Assembly (NCBI GenBank): GCA_945865635.1
Contig: CAMBEP010000011.1
Span: 49,749 to 113,748 of the forward strand
Direction: 5' to 3'
DNA from: Candidatus Kuenenia stuttgartensis
Lineage (GTDB): Bacteria > Planctomycetota > Planctomycetia > Isosphaerales > Isosphaeraceae
Length of the DNA: 64,000 nucleotides
Both the position numbers and the translations under genes were made by a program. This document shows, piece after piece, positions 54,692 through 63,845 of the stretch (position 1 is its first letter; every line of letters begins with the position of its first letter). The notes beneath the pieces are model-generated. The model was given only the letters and a program-made list of their open reading frames with translations, was not told where the DNA came from and ran no database searches.

Positions 54692-55366
54692 TTAATCGCG
54701 CAACTGACTAAGCTCTGTCGTGTCCAAATGCTCAAAGGCCTGGCTGATGTGGAACAGCACAATCCCCATCACAAAAACGCCCACGAAGACATCGAGCAAA
54801 ATCCCCAACTCTACAACCACTGGCGTCTCTCGGACCAACGCCAGGCCAAACAGATATATCCCATTCTCAATCGTCAGATAGCCAATCACCTGCATCAAAG
54901 CCTGCGTCCTGATTATCAGCATGAACAGGCCAAGCATCACTGTCGCCATGCCGGTGGGCACAAGCAAATCGGAAAAATGCGGTATCGATTTCGGAAGCGG
55001 CAAATTGATGCCAATCGCAAACGAAAGCCCAATCAATAAAGCCGCGATCGCCATCGTTGCTCCTGGATCCAGAATCGACTTCGATGCCAGCGACGCTGGC
55101 GATGCTCGAACCGACCATAAAAGCACTTGTGGAATCACAATCCCACGAACCACGAATATCGCCAGGCTCATGCTCAAGATATGGAACTCAAATTCCCCAC
55201 CCGAAAGCAACAGCGGCATCAATCCCAGCAACGCCGCCTGCGCCGCATTGAGCCAAACCGCTGACTTCAGCTTCGTGGTCGACACCTGGAGCAAGTCCAG
55301 TATCAAGGCCGCCACAAGCAGTATGTCGATCATTTCGTGCCAAAGCACCTGATTCAAGTTGTTCAT
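54692..55366 (-). CDS. hyfE: HyfE-like membrane subunit (NuoK-like)
   Basis: 224 residues, about seven hydrophobic helices. The end carries the NuoK-like motif VIGYLTIENGIYLFGLAL with the buried Glu needed for proton transfer. The start overlaps the upstream HyfC-like stop by 4 bases (ATGA). N-terminal part gives the membrane-embedded extension seen in HyfE. It is one of the four membrane subunits of the complex. Confidence 0.85.
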   Translation of the reverse strand: MNNLNQVLWHEMIDILLVAALILDLLQVSTTKLKSAVWLNAAQAALLGLMPLLLSGGEFEFHILSMSLAIFVVRGIVIPQVLLWSVRASPASLASKSILDPGATMAIAALLIGLSFAIGINLPLPKSIPHFSDLLVPTGMATVMLGLFMLIIRTQALMQVIGYLTIENGIYLFGLALVRETPVVVELGILLDVFVGVFVMGIVLFHISQAFEHLDTTELSQLRD

Positions 55367-56352
55367 GTTGGCAACCCTCTAAATTCGCCAAGTTCCACAA
55401 GCATCACAACGACGCTCAGAGCCGCCAAAATCAAGGCACCCAGCAACACACTCTGGATCTGCTTCATCCGCAACCGGGCCATGAAGACCTCAACCATCAC
55501 AATCATCACGCTCAGGGCACTGACCTTGATAAAGAAAACCAGTACGTCTGCCAATACATTGTCAAAATGGTGCGGAAAAATGATCCGGCCCAGAAGACAG
55601 TTCAATATCATCAGCTTCAACGCCGCACCATATTCCATCAGGGCCAAATCCGGACCACTATGATCCAAAATCATCACCTCATGAATCATGGTCAATTCCA
55701 GGTGCGTCGTCGGATCATCAAACGGTACCCGGGATGTCTCCAATAGCAACAACACAAACAACGCAAACGATAAAGGCAACAACGCTGGTCCATAATGAAC
55801 CCAGGTGATCATCTCCATCTGCGCCAAGGTCCCTGTCAACGACCATTCCACTCCAAAATTGTGCGGGTCCGCATGACCAAGCAAACCTATGCTGATCAAA
55901 ATCAAAAAGAATGTCGGCTCGGCTGTGGCCGCAAAGCTCACCTCCCGACTCGCCCCCATTCCTTCAAACGAACTGCCTGTATCCAGCGCTGCCAGCACAA
56001 TCGCAAGCCGACCCAACACCAAAACATAAGCGAAGACAATCAAGTCGCCGGAAAAGTGCAGCACCGCTGGCATCCCCGCTATCGGCAACATCATGCCGGC
56101 CAGCATCGCTGAGGCAACCACAAAAATCGGGCCCAGACGAAACACCGGACCTGTCGTCTGGCTATAAACTGTGCCCTTGCGGCACAACCTTGCCAAGTCG
56201 TAATACGACTGAAGGATCGGCGGACCCTGACGCCCCGCTGCGACCGCCTTCAGCTTCACTATCAATCCCACAAAGAATGGCGGCACAAGCGCCAGAATCG
56301 AGATCTGTATGCCCGAATGCAGCAACCATTCCAGGAAGTCGCGAGATTCCAT
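55363..56352 (-). CDS. hyfC: HyfC-like membrane subunit (NuoH-like)
   Basis: 329 residues with about eight helices. NuoH signatures: the first cytoplasmic loop region RQGPPILQSYYDLARLCRKG and the cytoplasmic acidic loop SFEGMGASREVSFAATAEP, and ETSRVPFDDPTTHLELTMIHEVMILDHSG, which carries the conserved Glu/Asp funnel residues that couple redox to ion movement. Starts 10 bases after the HyfB-like stop with a clear site (agaggaa). This is the membrane link to the catalytic peripheral arm. Confidence 0.9.
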   Translation of the reverse strand: MESRDFLEWLLHSGIQISILALVPPFFVGLIVKLKAVAAGRQGPPILQSYYDLARLCRKGTVYSQTTGPVFRLGPIFVVASAMLAGMMLPIAGMPAVLHFSGDLIVFAYVLVLGRLAIVLAALDTGSSFEGMGASREVSFAATAEPTFFLILISIGLLGHADPHNFGVEWSLTGTLAQMEMITWVHYGPALLPLSFALFVLLLLETSRVPFDDPTTHLELTMIHEVMILDHSGPDLALMEYGAALKLMILNCLLGRIIFPHHFDNVLADVLVFFIKVSALSVMIVMVEVFMARLRMKQIQSVLLGALILAALSVVVMLVELGEFRGLPT

Positions 56353-56362
56353 CGTATTCCTC

Positions 56363-58408
56363 TCAGATAACCATCAGCCAGATGAGCATGGCGACAAGTG
56401 TCAGGGCCAACATCGCCAGATAAAGTTGAATGGAACCCGCCTGAATCCAGCGCAATCGGGACATCTGCTGACCAACCTTGCGATAAATCGGTTCATAGAT
56501 CCGCACCTGGATCCCGTCTGTCGATTCCACTTGTACTCGTGTCTGGGCTGGAAACGGCTCTGTCAAGCCCGGATGGTGAATCTCAAACTTCGTCAGCTTC
56601 GATACCAGCGGCAACATCAGCTCAAAATACGATATGACACTGTACTGACCCTTCGGAAATGCATCCACATAGCCATATCCACAGTCCCAGGTAAGCTGCC
56701 TGTCTACAATCGACTGCTTCTGGCGACCGTCCCGCCAACGCACCAGCAAAACCGCCAGCACCGCCAGCACCACACTCACAAGCGACATGTACAACATCAA
56801 CTCATCCGCCATTTTGAAAGCCTTTATGCTCTCATCCTGCGGACAACCAAGCTTGTTCAGCAAATCATTGACTGGCCACCATACTAGCCATAATCCCACC
56901 GTCGGAATCAATCCGAACAGGCAAATCAGACCAGAAAGAAGATTCAGAGCCCATCGCGACCCAGTCGGTAATCTCGTCTCATTCGCTTCCGCAGCGGCTT
57001 CTGATCGCGCATTCCCCAAAAACCCAAGCCCCCACAGACCCGTAAAGCATACCGCTGAGAGTCCACCAATCATCCCCATCACCGTTACCGCCAGAATGGA
57101 AAGGTCGCGGCCAATCGCGCCCAGGGTCATTACCCCCAGAAACAACCCATTGTAAATCAACAACTCACTGCTGAAAGCATTCAGCGGAATCATCGCGGAA
57201 AGCGACATCGCACCCAGACCAAACGCCCTGCCAACAACCGGCATACGCTTCAGAAGACCACCCAGCTTCGCCAGATCGTCCGTCCCAACCTCGTTCGTCA
57301 CCGCCGATGTCGCAAGAAATAGGACCGTCTTCGAAAGCATGTGATTGATCATATGAAACCACGCCCCACTGAAACCATAGATCGCCACCGGCCAAGCCTC
57401 GCGCGCCACTCCCCACAAACCCAACCCAAATCCAAGCATGATGATGCCGATATTCTCTACACTCGAATATCCAAGCACCACTTTGATCCGCGCATTGCTC
57501 AAGGCTCCAGCCAGCCCGATCAATCCGGATATCAATCCCAAAACGATCAATACCGCACCCACCCACATCATCCGGTCCGCTCCAAACAACGGCAAAAGCT
57601 GAATCATCGTTCGGAACAACAGAAACAGACTGACCTTCGCCATCAAACCCGACGAGGCCACGCAAAACCAACCCGGTGCATTGCGATAAACCGTGCGGAT
57701 CCACGAATGAAACGGCGCCAAGCCTGCCTTCGTTCCAAAACCAATCACGATCAGCACAAAATAAGCCCACACCCAGCGCGACGCCATCGGCTTGCTGGCC
57801 ACTGTGTCCCAAAGAATCGGCTGGCCCCAGGCAATCGCCTGACCTTCCGACATCGCCAGCATCGGCAATAATATCATCAGGCATACCGTGGCCAAATGAG
57901 CGGATATCAAATACGCCCACATACCCTGACCTTCATAGTGATCGTCCGATACACCCCGACCACGCTGCCAGACCACGCCCGTCAAGGCCATGATCTCCCA
58001 AGCCATCAAAAACAACACCACATCGCGGGCCGCCAGACAAATCCCAAGCGCCGGAAGCAAAATCAGAAATGCGGCGGTATCCCATGCCTGATCGCCCCAC
58101 GGCTTGGCCAGCAAAACCATGCCGCCCACAAGCTGCACCATGAAGATCATGAGTGCCTCGGATGCATTCACCCGCAACACCATACCACCCAAGGGCAAAC
58201 CCCAGGCCGCATTCACAACCCAAGGGCCTTGAATCATCAACCCCATGGCCGAACCGGCCGTGAGCAGACCACCTGCCATGCCCACCCACCAGCCAGCCCT
58301 GTGCAGGCCAGTCGATTTTCGGGAGGTCAAGCCAGAGGCGATCGCCAGGAACGCCCCACCGAACATCAGTAGCCAACCCATCCACAAACCGGTTCCCATC
58401 TCACTCAC
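56363..58408 (-). CDS. hyfB: HyfB-like large antiporter-type membrane subunit (NuoL/MrpA family)
   Basis: 681 residues with about 16 hydrophobic helices. Core motifs: FLMAWEIMALTGVVWQRG (the Glu in the first channel helix), GFGTKAGLAPFHSWIRTVYRNAPG (channel Lys), LGYSSVENIGIIMLG and FHMINHMLSKTVLFL. The C-terminus extends past the core. Starts at GTG 58408; an ATG at 58399 is equally good with ggggtgag before it. First gene of the hyf-like block, 98 bases after the SbtA stop on the same strand, so probably the same transcript. Confidence 0.88.
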   Translation of the reverse strand: MSEMGTGLWMGWLLMFGGAFLAIASGLTSRKSTGLHRAGWWVGMAGGLLTAGSAMGLMIQGPWVVNAAWGLPLGGMVLRVNASEALMIFMVQLVGGMVLLAKPWGDQAWDTAAFLILLPALGICLAARDVVLFLMAWEIMALTGVVWQRGRGVSDDHYEGQGMWAYLISAHLATVCLMILLPMLAMSEGQAIAWGQPILWDTVASKPMASRWVWAYFVLIVIGFGTKAGLAPFHSWIRTVYRNAPGWFCVASSGLMAKVSLFLLFRTMIQLLPLFGADRMMWVGAVLIVLGLISGLIGLAGALSNARIKVVLGYSSVENIGIIMLGFGLGLWGVAREAWPVAIYGFSGAWFHMINHMLSKTVLFLATSAVTNEVGTDDLAKLGGLLKRMPVVGRAFGLGAMSLSAMIPLNAFSSELLIYNGLFLGVMTLGAIGRDLSILAVTVMGMIGGLSAVCFTGLWGLGFLGNARSEAAAEANETRLPTGSRWALNLLSGLICLFGLIPTVGLWLVWWPVNDLLNKLGCPQDESIKAFKMADELMLYMSLVSVVLAVLAVLLVRWRDGRQKQSIVDRQLTWDCGYGYVDAFPKGQYSVISYFELMLPLVSKLTKFEIHHPGLTEPFPAQTRVQVESTDGIQVRIYEPIYRKVGQQMSRLRWIQAGSIQLYLAMLALTLVAMLIWLMVI

Positions 58409-58506
58409 CCCGTTTTCTCTGAATCATATTGGGTAAGTTCATGATCTGATATCTCCAATCGGAATGGAAGCCAGCCATGTCAACCTTCTCCAAATCATAC
58501 GATGCA

Positions 58507-59661
58507 TCATTGGCCAACCACCATCTTGGCAATTTCGAGATAGAGCGGTATCCCGATAGTTACGCTGTATGTAAACGTCAGTCCCAGTGAAGATGCCAAT
58601 GGAAGTGTCGGGCTTGCTTCCGGAATCGCCATGCGCTGCACGGCAGGAACGGCAATCAGACTCGATGAACCACATAGAACCATGAACAGAACATAGGTTC
58701 CAAGCTCAAGTGGATATCCCAATGCCATTGAGAATCCATAAGCCATCAAAAGCCCAATGACAGCGAACAGGTTCGGAGCCAAAAGCCCAAATGCAATAAA
58801 GCCCCAGCCAGCGGTTTTGAGGTCTTTGATCCTGCGGCATGCCGTAATGCCCATTTCCATGATGAACAGGCACAACATGCCCTGAAATTCGAAATCAAAC
58901 AGGTGACCGACTTCTTCGGTGGCTTTTTTACCCTTCAAACCGACAAGCAAGCCGATCACGACACCTGTAAAGAGCAGGTAAATACCCGGATTTAAAAGCA
59001 CTTCGTGTAACATGTGGCCGTCGATCAGCTTTTTCTTGCGGCGGTTTGCCATGTTGTGGTCGTCAGGAATCAGGGTCGTATCCATGGCAGGGATATCCAA
59101 ACTCAATGCTTCAGCCACTGGCCTGATGTAATTTGTTTCATCCGGCATGTTACCCTGAGAATCCATCCCCTGGGCTCGCAATCGGGCTACAATGATCAAC
59201 GCCACCAAACAGCCCGGCACTTCCATAATCGCCACCATCACCGGCATGAAAGGGGCATAGGAAAGATTCAAGGTTGTCAGAAAGCCAAGCGCAATCGCAA
59301 ATGTACCAGCCGAATCTGATCCGTAATACCCAGCCGTGGTGGCGGCATCAATTTTGCGAACCGGAGTGAACGTTTTGAGCATCCAATACGCCAATAACCC
59401 AATCAGTGTATTGGCGACAAAACCGAGGACCATGAATCCGAAGACGTAGAACAACTCACTATCGGCATTCAGTTCGGCAAGTTTTTCGCCACCATGCCAG
59501 CCAATACTCAGTAGCAACACTATCGTCAGGGCCTGATAGAGAGCCTTCGGAAATTCAAATTCCACACGCAGCAGCGGGATCAGAAATCCAGCCATGAAAA
59601 ACAACAGCATCGGACTGAGAAAATTCTGAGCCACGTCACCAACAATCGATGCAACCATCAT
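58507..59661 (-). CDS. sbtA: Sodium-dependent bicarbonate transporter SbtA
   Basis: 384 residues with ten hydrophobic helices in two inverted halves, the SbtA plan (about 370 residues in cyanobacteria). Signature parts are kept: TAGYYGSDSAGTFAIAL in the first half and LCGSSSLIAVPAVQRMAIPEASPTLPLASSLGLTF in the second, the crossing regions that hold Na+ and HCO3- and end in TIGIPLYLEIA. A soluble basic loop (NRRKKKLIDG) separates the halves. No SbtB PII-like regulator is adjacent. It is the first gene of the region leading into the hyf-like operon. Confidence 0.9.
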   Translation of the reverse strand: MMVASIVGDVAQNFLSPMLLFFMAGFLIPLLRVEFEFPKALYQALTIVLLLSIGWHGGEKLAELNADSELFYVFGFMVLGFVANTLIGLLAYWMLKTFTPVRKIDAATTAGYYGSDSAGTFAIALGFLTTLNLSYAPFMPVMVAIMEVPGCLVALIIVARLRAQGMDSQGNMPDETNYIRPVAEALSLDIPAMDTTLIPDDHNMANRRKKKLIDGHMLHEVLLNPGIYLLFTGVVIGLLVGLKGKKATEEVGHLFDFEFQGMLCLFIMEMGITACRRIKDLKTAGWGFIAFGLLAPNLFAVIGLLMAYGFSMALGYPLELGTYVLFMVLCGSSSLIAVPAVQRMAIPEASPTLPLASSLGLTFTYSVTIGIPLYLEIAKMVVGQ

Positions 59662-59719
59662 GATACACCTTTGGATTTCTCAAACATGGGATCACATTCA
59701 GATGTAATTTACCATGTTG

Positions 59720-59923
59720 TCATAAATTCTTGTTAGGTTTGAAACCAGGCCATGGATTGTTTGGATGTGATTCAACTCGCAAGTTCAGCAACTGCTTGAT
59801 CAGTGGCCCAAACTTTTTTCGGGTAAGCCATTCATGGCCCCACCCAGAAATTGCAACTGCAAATCCAATTCCAATCAGACCTGTACGATTTTTATTTTTG
59901 GGGCTTGGGTCCCAACTCACCAC
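59720..59923 (-). CDS. Candidate 67-residue small protein upstream of sbtA
   Basis: GTG start at 59923. One hydrophobic segment (GLIGIGFAVAISGWG) then a basic C-terminal part (HEWLTRKKFGPLIKQLLNLRV). It sits 58 bases ahead of the SbtA start on the same strand. Composition looks coding but no ribosome site is clear and no homologue is recognised. The rest of the 59662-60004 gap shows nothing else. Confidence 0.35.
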   Translation of the reverse strand: MVSWDPSPKNKNRTGLIGIGFAVAISGWGHEWLTRKKFGPLIKQLLNLRVESHPNNPWPGFKPNKNL

Positions 59924-60004
59924 GATTTCAGCGCATCAGTTTTCCAAGGGCCTGAAATTGCAAGATCACCTTGAAATGACACGGAGATGAAATTTAAGAA
60001 CGAA

Positions 60005-60406
60005 TCAACAGCGTAAAACAAATGGTGGTGAGAGCATGATGCTTGCCCATATTTGATCATACAGGCAAATTTGTGTGCTGATAATTGCTGAGTAAAGATG
60101 ATTATGCAGATCTTCACATAATGCATACTCGAAGTCAGACTTGTGGTCGTTTTCGGCTTCTGACTCACTTTTTAAACCCTCGCTGTCAGCCTCGTAAATC
60201 ACCAGAAACTCCTCGGAGCTTACTGGCAGGCTATGCGAGAATGTCACACCATTTCCGAATCGCTCAATCGACGTATTATCGGATTCGCCAAAGGCGGATG
60301 ACAGACCAGATGTCTCGGAAAATATGCCTGAAAACAACATCTGACTGCCCGGCCAAGGCAGGAAATGAAGTATCAGAAGTAATGTCAGCCAAAATCGTCT
60401 GGACAT
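60005..60406 (-). CDS. Candidate small exported protein of unknown function
   Basis: 133 residues from ATG 60406 (aggcgg 5-6 bases upstream; the frame extends to 60451). A signal peptide is clear (RRFWLTLLLILHFLPWPGS), followed by a serine/acidic-rich soluble part with two cysteines near the end. No family recognised. Same strand as sbtA but 80 bases before the next candidate gene, so it is probably independent. Confidence 0.5.
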   Translation of the reverse strand: MSRRFWLTLLLILHFLPWPGSQMLFSGIFSETSGLSSAFGESDNTSIERFGNGVTFSHSLPVSSEEFLVIYEADSEGLKSESEAENDHKSDFEYALCEDLHNHLYSAIISTQICLYDQIWASIMLSPPFVLRC

Positions 60407-60742
60407 GTGACCGCCTGTCAGCCAAAGTGAACTTAGCGATTTGCTGCTCAAACCTGACTGTTAATAATGATAGCCCTATCACTTAGAGACATCAACACGA
60501 AATTTGGCTAAAAGTTTCTTTAGGAATCACCAACTCAAACAATCATTTCGATCCCGGTTAAAACCACACTTGGAATGTTCCGGCAAAACTCGCCTTCCAC
60601 AAAATAGACACCTTACTTTATCCGCCCAGACCCGTTACAATACTTCTGTTTTACATGGCCGGTTCACCGCCGGAATCGATACCTGCAACGGCCACCAACG
60701 TCCTGATCCCATCCCCTGCCCCCTCCCACGAAAGGATGCATC
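60407..60742. other. Divergent intergenic region, nothing identified
   Basis: 336 bases between the minus-strand exported-protein candidate and the plus-strand FKBP gene. No repeat, RNA gene or clear operator was seen. Confidence 0.45.
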
Positions 60743-61489
60743 GTGCCCCGATTCTCCACACCATACACATTCCTCAAAGCCGCTTGTGTCGCTTTGACTT
60801 TCGCCGCCTCTGCCAACGCTCAAACCCCAAAAGAAAAATCCCAGGCCAAACCTGCCGCCACTCCAACGGGTCCTGAATTGAAAAACAAAGCCAGCTACGC
60901 CGCAGGTCTCAACATCGGACAAAACCTCAAGGCTCAGGGTGTTGATATCGACCCCGAAGAAATGGCCAAGGGAATCCGTGATGGCCTCTCAGGCGCCAAA
61001 CCAAAAATGACCCCTGAAGAAATGCAGCAAGTCCTTGCCGCGTTCCAAAAAGAACTCGCCGCAAAACGTATGGAAACCGTCAAATCCGAATCCGTCAAAA
61101 ATCTTAAGGACGGACAAGCCTTCCTCGCCGCAAATGCCACCAAAACCGGCGTCAAAACCCTCCCAAGCGGCCTCCAGTATATCGTAATCAAGCAAGGCAC
61201 AGGCCCAAAGCCTACAAAAGCCAGCACCGTCAAAACCCACTACCGTGGTACCCTCATCGACGGTCAAGAATTCGACAGCTCCTACAAACGTGGCGAACCT
61301 GCCGAATTCCCAGTCGGTGGCGTCATCGCAGGCTGGACCGAAGCTCTCCAGCTCATGCCCGTAGGTTCCAAATACCAACTCTTCATCCCCGCCGCTCTAG
61401 CCTATGGTGAAAATGCCCCACAAGGCAGCATCATTCCCGCCAATGGCACGCTCGTCTTCGAGGTCGAACTCCTCGAAATCCTTAAGTGA
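60743..61489 (+). CDS. Exported FKBP-type peptidyl-prolyl cis-trans isomerase (FkpA/Mip-like)
   Basis: 248 residues, GTG start behind aaagga. Signal peptide to ANA/QTP. Residues about 40-125 are the FKBP_N dimerisation helices (ASYAAGLNIGQNLKAQGVDIDPEEMAKGIRDGLSG, MTPEEMQQVLAAFQKEL). The C-terminal FKBP domain has LPSGLQYIVIKQGTG, VKTHYRGTLIDGQEFDSSYKRGEP, VIAGWTEALQLMPVGSKYQLFIPAALAYGE and ANGTLVFEVELLEI, with the active-site residues in place. It folds periplasmic or surface proteins. Confidence 0.96.
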   Translation: MPRFSTPYTFLKAACVALTFAASANAQTPKEKSQAKPAATPTGPELKNKASYAAGLNIGQNLKAQGVDIDPEEMAKGIRDGLSGAKPKMTPEEMQQVLAAFQKELAAKRMETVKSESVKNLKDGQAFLAANATKTGVKTLPSGLQYIVIKQGTGPKPTKASTVKTHYRGTLIDGQEFDSSYKRGEPAEFPVGGVIAGWTEALQLMPVGSKYQLFIPAALAYGENAPQGSIIPANGTLVFEVELLEILK

Positions 61490-61594
61490 TCCACACTTAA
61501 ACAGTTTACAAGGCCCATCTCAACCGTCCTGGATGCGGGCAACCAATTCCAGGACAACTTTCTTTTTACCACTTCCTTTTTTACATTTCCTTTT

Positions 61595-62494
61595 TTACAT
61601 CCCCCCAACCACCTCCTCAACCGTCCTCAGACGCCTCTCCGGAAGTATCTCCCGAAGCTTCTCCGTGCTCAACGAAACATCCCTCGGCCGCGGCTCTGGC
61701 AGACTCTGGGACGACGCAAGCCCACCCCTCACCAAACCTCTCTCCAGGCCCAATCCCTGCGCCGATCGTAACAACAACTCATATCTCGACATCCGCTCCA
61801 TTCCACCAACATGGATCACTCCCACGCATTTTTGCCTGTCCATCGCCAAATCACACAAAACCTCCGCCGCTGTCTGATAATCCAATGGCGTCCTCCACTC
61901 ATCCGTAAACAACACCTGCGGCTCGCCTCCCCTCAACCCTTCCAGCACGTTTGTGAAAAAACTCGGCCGGCCCGTCAATGTCGGACCATAAAGAAGGCTG
62001 ATCCGTGCCACCAGCCCACAACCGACTCTTCTCACATATCGCTCGCCCTCCGCCTTCGTTCGACCATACTCCAAAAGCGGGCCAGGCTCATCCGTCTCTG
62101 ACCACATCGACTTCGTTCCATCAAAAACCAAGTCCGTCGATGTATAAACCAGACGCGCCCCATGCTCGTTCGACCATTCCGCTATCGTCCTCGTTCCATT
62201 TATGTTCACCTCTGCTCCCGCAACCGGGTCCCTACGCACATCCTCCGCACCACTCATCGCTCCCGCATGAATGATCACCGTCGGCTGAATCTCGCTCAGA
62301 CGACTCCGCACCAACCCCTCGTCCTCAAGCCCAACAGCCTCCAATTCAAGGCCCTTTATCCGCCCCTTCTGCTTACCTGACCATATCTTCGGCTCCATTC
62401 CCCGACCCACCAATTCACCCACAAGATACACTCCAAGCTGACCACTGGCTCCCGTCACCAAAATCCGGTCCTGCGACCTCATTGTACTAGACAT
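61595..62494 (-). CDS. RmlD-like dTDP-4-dehydrorhamnose reductase family protein
   Basis: 299 residues from ATG 62494 (a GTG at 62500 and an ATG at 62482 are alternatives). Extended SDR: TGASGQLGVYL, HAGAMSGAEDVRRDPVAGAEVNINGT, the catalytic YTSTDLVFDG with YGRTKAEGE (Y-x-x-x-K), and late RTPLDYQTAAEVLCDLA. The family reduces dTDP-4-keto sugars in dTDP-rhamnose synthesis, or is used in other sugar or methionine-adenosyltransferase beta-subunit roles. No RmlA-C genes adjoin, so the exact substrate is open. It converges on the FKBP gene. Confidence 0.85.
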   Translation of the reverse strand: MSSTMRSQDRILVTGASGQLGVYLVGELVGRGMEPKIWSGKQKGRIKGLELEAVGLEDEGLVRSRLSEIQPTVIIHAGAMSGAEDVRRDPVAGAEVNINGTRTIAEWSNEHGARLVYTSTDLVFDGTKSMWSETDEPGPLLEYGRTKAEGERYVRRVGCGLVARISLLYGPTLTGRPSFFTNVLEGLRGGEPQVLFTDEWRTPLDYQTAAEVLCDLAMDRQKCVGVIHVGGMERMSRYELLLRSAQGLGLERGLVRGGLASSQSLPEPRPRDVSLSTEKLREILPERRLRTVEEVVGGM

Positions 62495-62649
62495 AATCAC
62501 CGTTTTTTAGAGAGAATAATCGGGTTGAAAGGCCTCAGGGATGATTTCCAGACCATTGAAATTCAACCCGCAATAGACTTTAGGCCGATGACAATGGATA
62601 GAAGACCAACCCGTCAGACACGAATATCATGTCAGGAAGGATCACATCG

Positions 62650-63570
62650 ATGGAGAGCCGCGACGTATTTTTGGACGAAGTCGTCATCGACGAACGGCTC
62701 AACCTCAGAGACCACCTCGACCAGGAAGCCATCGAACGTTACGAAGAAGTCCTCAAACGACTCCCCCCACTGACCCTCTATAATATCGACGATCAGCTCA
62801 CCCTTGTCGATGGCTTTCACCGCTTCACCGCCGCCACCAACAAAGGCCTCGACAAACTCCCCGCCGAAATTCATCAGGGCAGCTACATGGATGCCCTCGA
62901 CTTCGCCGCCGGTGCCAATCTCTGGCACGGTGTACCGCCCACTCGCGCCGAACGACGTCGAATGGTCGAAATCAAACTCAAAATGCACCACGATATGTCC
63001 GACCGTGCCCTCAGCGAACAACTCAGCGTCTCTCGCGAACTCATCGCCAAAGTCCGCAAAATCCTCATCGATGCCCAGGAAATCCCCTCCGCTACCACCC
63101 GAATGGGTTCCGATGGCAAACTCTATCCCACCGGACTCGCCAAAGACGAACGAAACGAACGAAAACCCGGCATCAACGACAACGCCGGCGAAGACGTCGC
63201 CAGCATCGACGAAACCGGTTCCACCAAAGGCGCTCGAAAAGTCACTCCATGGGACGACGCCAATGACCCCATGCCTACCGCTCCAACAAACATCGGCGAT
63301 TTCGCAACCGCCAGCGATGCCGCCCTCGGCGCCTCCGCCAGAACCCCAGAATTTCTCCGCGAATTGCCAACCGGATCCAACTCCGGCCGAAATCCCGCCG
63401 AAGAAACTCTCGACGCCATCACACGTACCGTCGAAGACCTCATGAGCTGGCTCACCGCCGAAGATTTCTCCGATAATTACAAAACCGCATCCCGAACCGC
63501 TCGCGACCGCTTCCAGCAAGCCGTCCTTCTACTCTCCAAAACCGCCGAACGACTCCACACCCGAACTTGA
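62650..63570 (+). CDS. ParB-like N-terminal domain protein
   Basis: 306 residues from ATG 62650, strong site (aggaagga, 8-9 bases). N-terminal ParB/Sulfiredoxin-like fold: FLDEVVIDERLNLRDHLDQEAIERYEEVLKRLPPLTLYNIDDQLTLVDGFHRFTAATNKG, then a helix-turn-helix-like stretch (ARRRMVEIKLKMHHDMSDRALSEQLSVSRELIAKVRKIL), and an acidic/polar linker with a final helical domain. In planctomycetes such stand-alone ParB-domain proteins are common and usually not chromosome-partition ParB; a ParA partner is not present. A DNA-binding regulator or CTPase is possible. Confidence 0.82.
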   Translation: MESRDVFLDEVVIDERLNLRDHLDQEAIERYEEVLKRLPPLTLYNIDDQLTLVDGFHRFTAATNKGLDKLPAEIHQGSYMDALDFAAGANLWHGVPPTRAERRRMVEIKLKMHHDMSDRALSEQLSVSRELIAKVRKILIDAQEIPSATTRMGSDGKLYPTGLAKDERNERKPGINDNAGEDVASIDETGSTKGARKVTPWDDANDPMPTAPTNIGDFATASDAALGASARTPEFLRELPTGSNSGRNPAEETLDAITRTVEDLMSWLTAEDFSDNYKTASRTARDRFQQAVLLLSKTAERLHTRT

Positions 63571-63592
63571 AACCCAATACCCACCAAACCAT

Positions 63593-63845
63593 TGTCAGCC
63601 CGATGCCCTCATCGGGCGCGCACAACAAATATAAAACCGCCAGAACATTGTCGGCCCGATGCCCTCATCGGGCGCGTAAAACAAATAAACCCAGCCAATA
63701 GAATTTAATAAAATTGTCGGCCCGATGACCTCATCGGGCGCGCACAACAAATAAAACCGGCCATTAGAATTTAATAAAAATCTCGGCCCGATGCCCTCAT
63801 CGGGCGCGCTCGAACAATAAACCACGCTAATTCGAATAAAATAAA
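63593..63845. repeat. Four-unit tandem array of hairpin-bearing repeats
   Basis: Four imperfect direct copies begin at 63593, 63649, 63715 and 63781 (periods 56, 66, 66). Each starts t-[gc]-tc-[ag]-gcccgatg and contains the palindrome cccgatg-N3-catcggg-type stem, then an A/T-rich tail (caacaaataaaac...). The spacers are alike, so it is not a CRISPR array. It directly follows the ParB-domain gene. The remaining 63846-64000 shows no feature. Confidence 0.8.

Noticed and set aside
62632..63519. 295-residue minus-strand ORF opposite the ParB-domain gene
   Set aside because: Antisense frame full of Gly/Phe/Asp from GC-biased codons; the plus gene has a recognisable domain and site.
63593..63845. 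CRISPR-like appearance of the repeats
   Set aside because: Spacers are similar to each other, units are hairpins with variable period and no cas genes are near.
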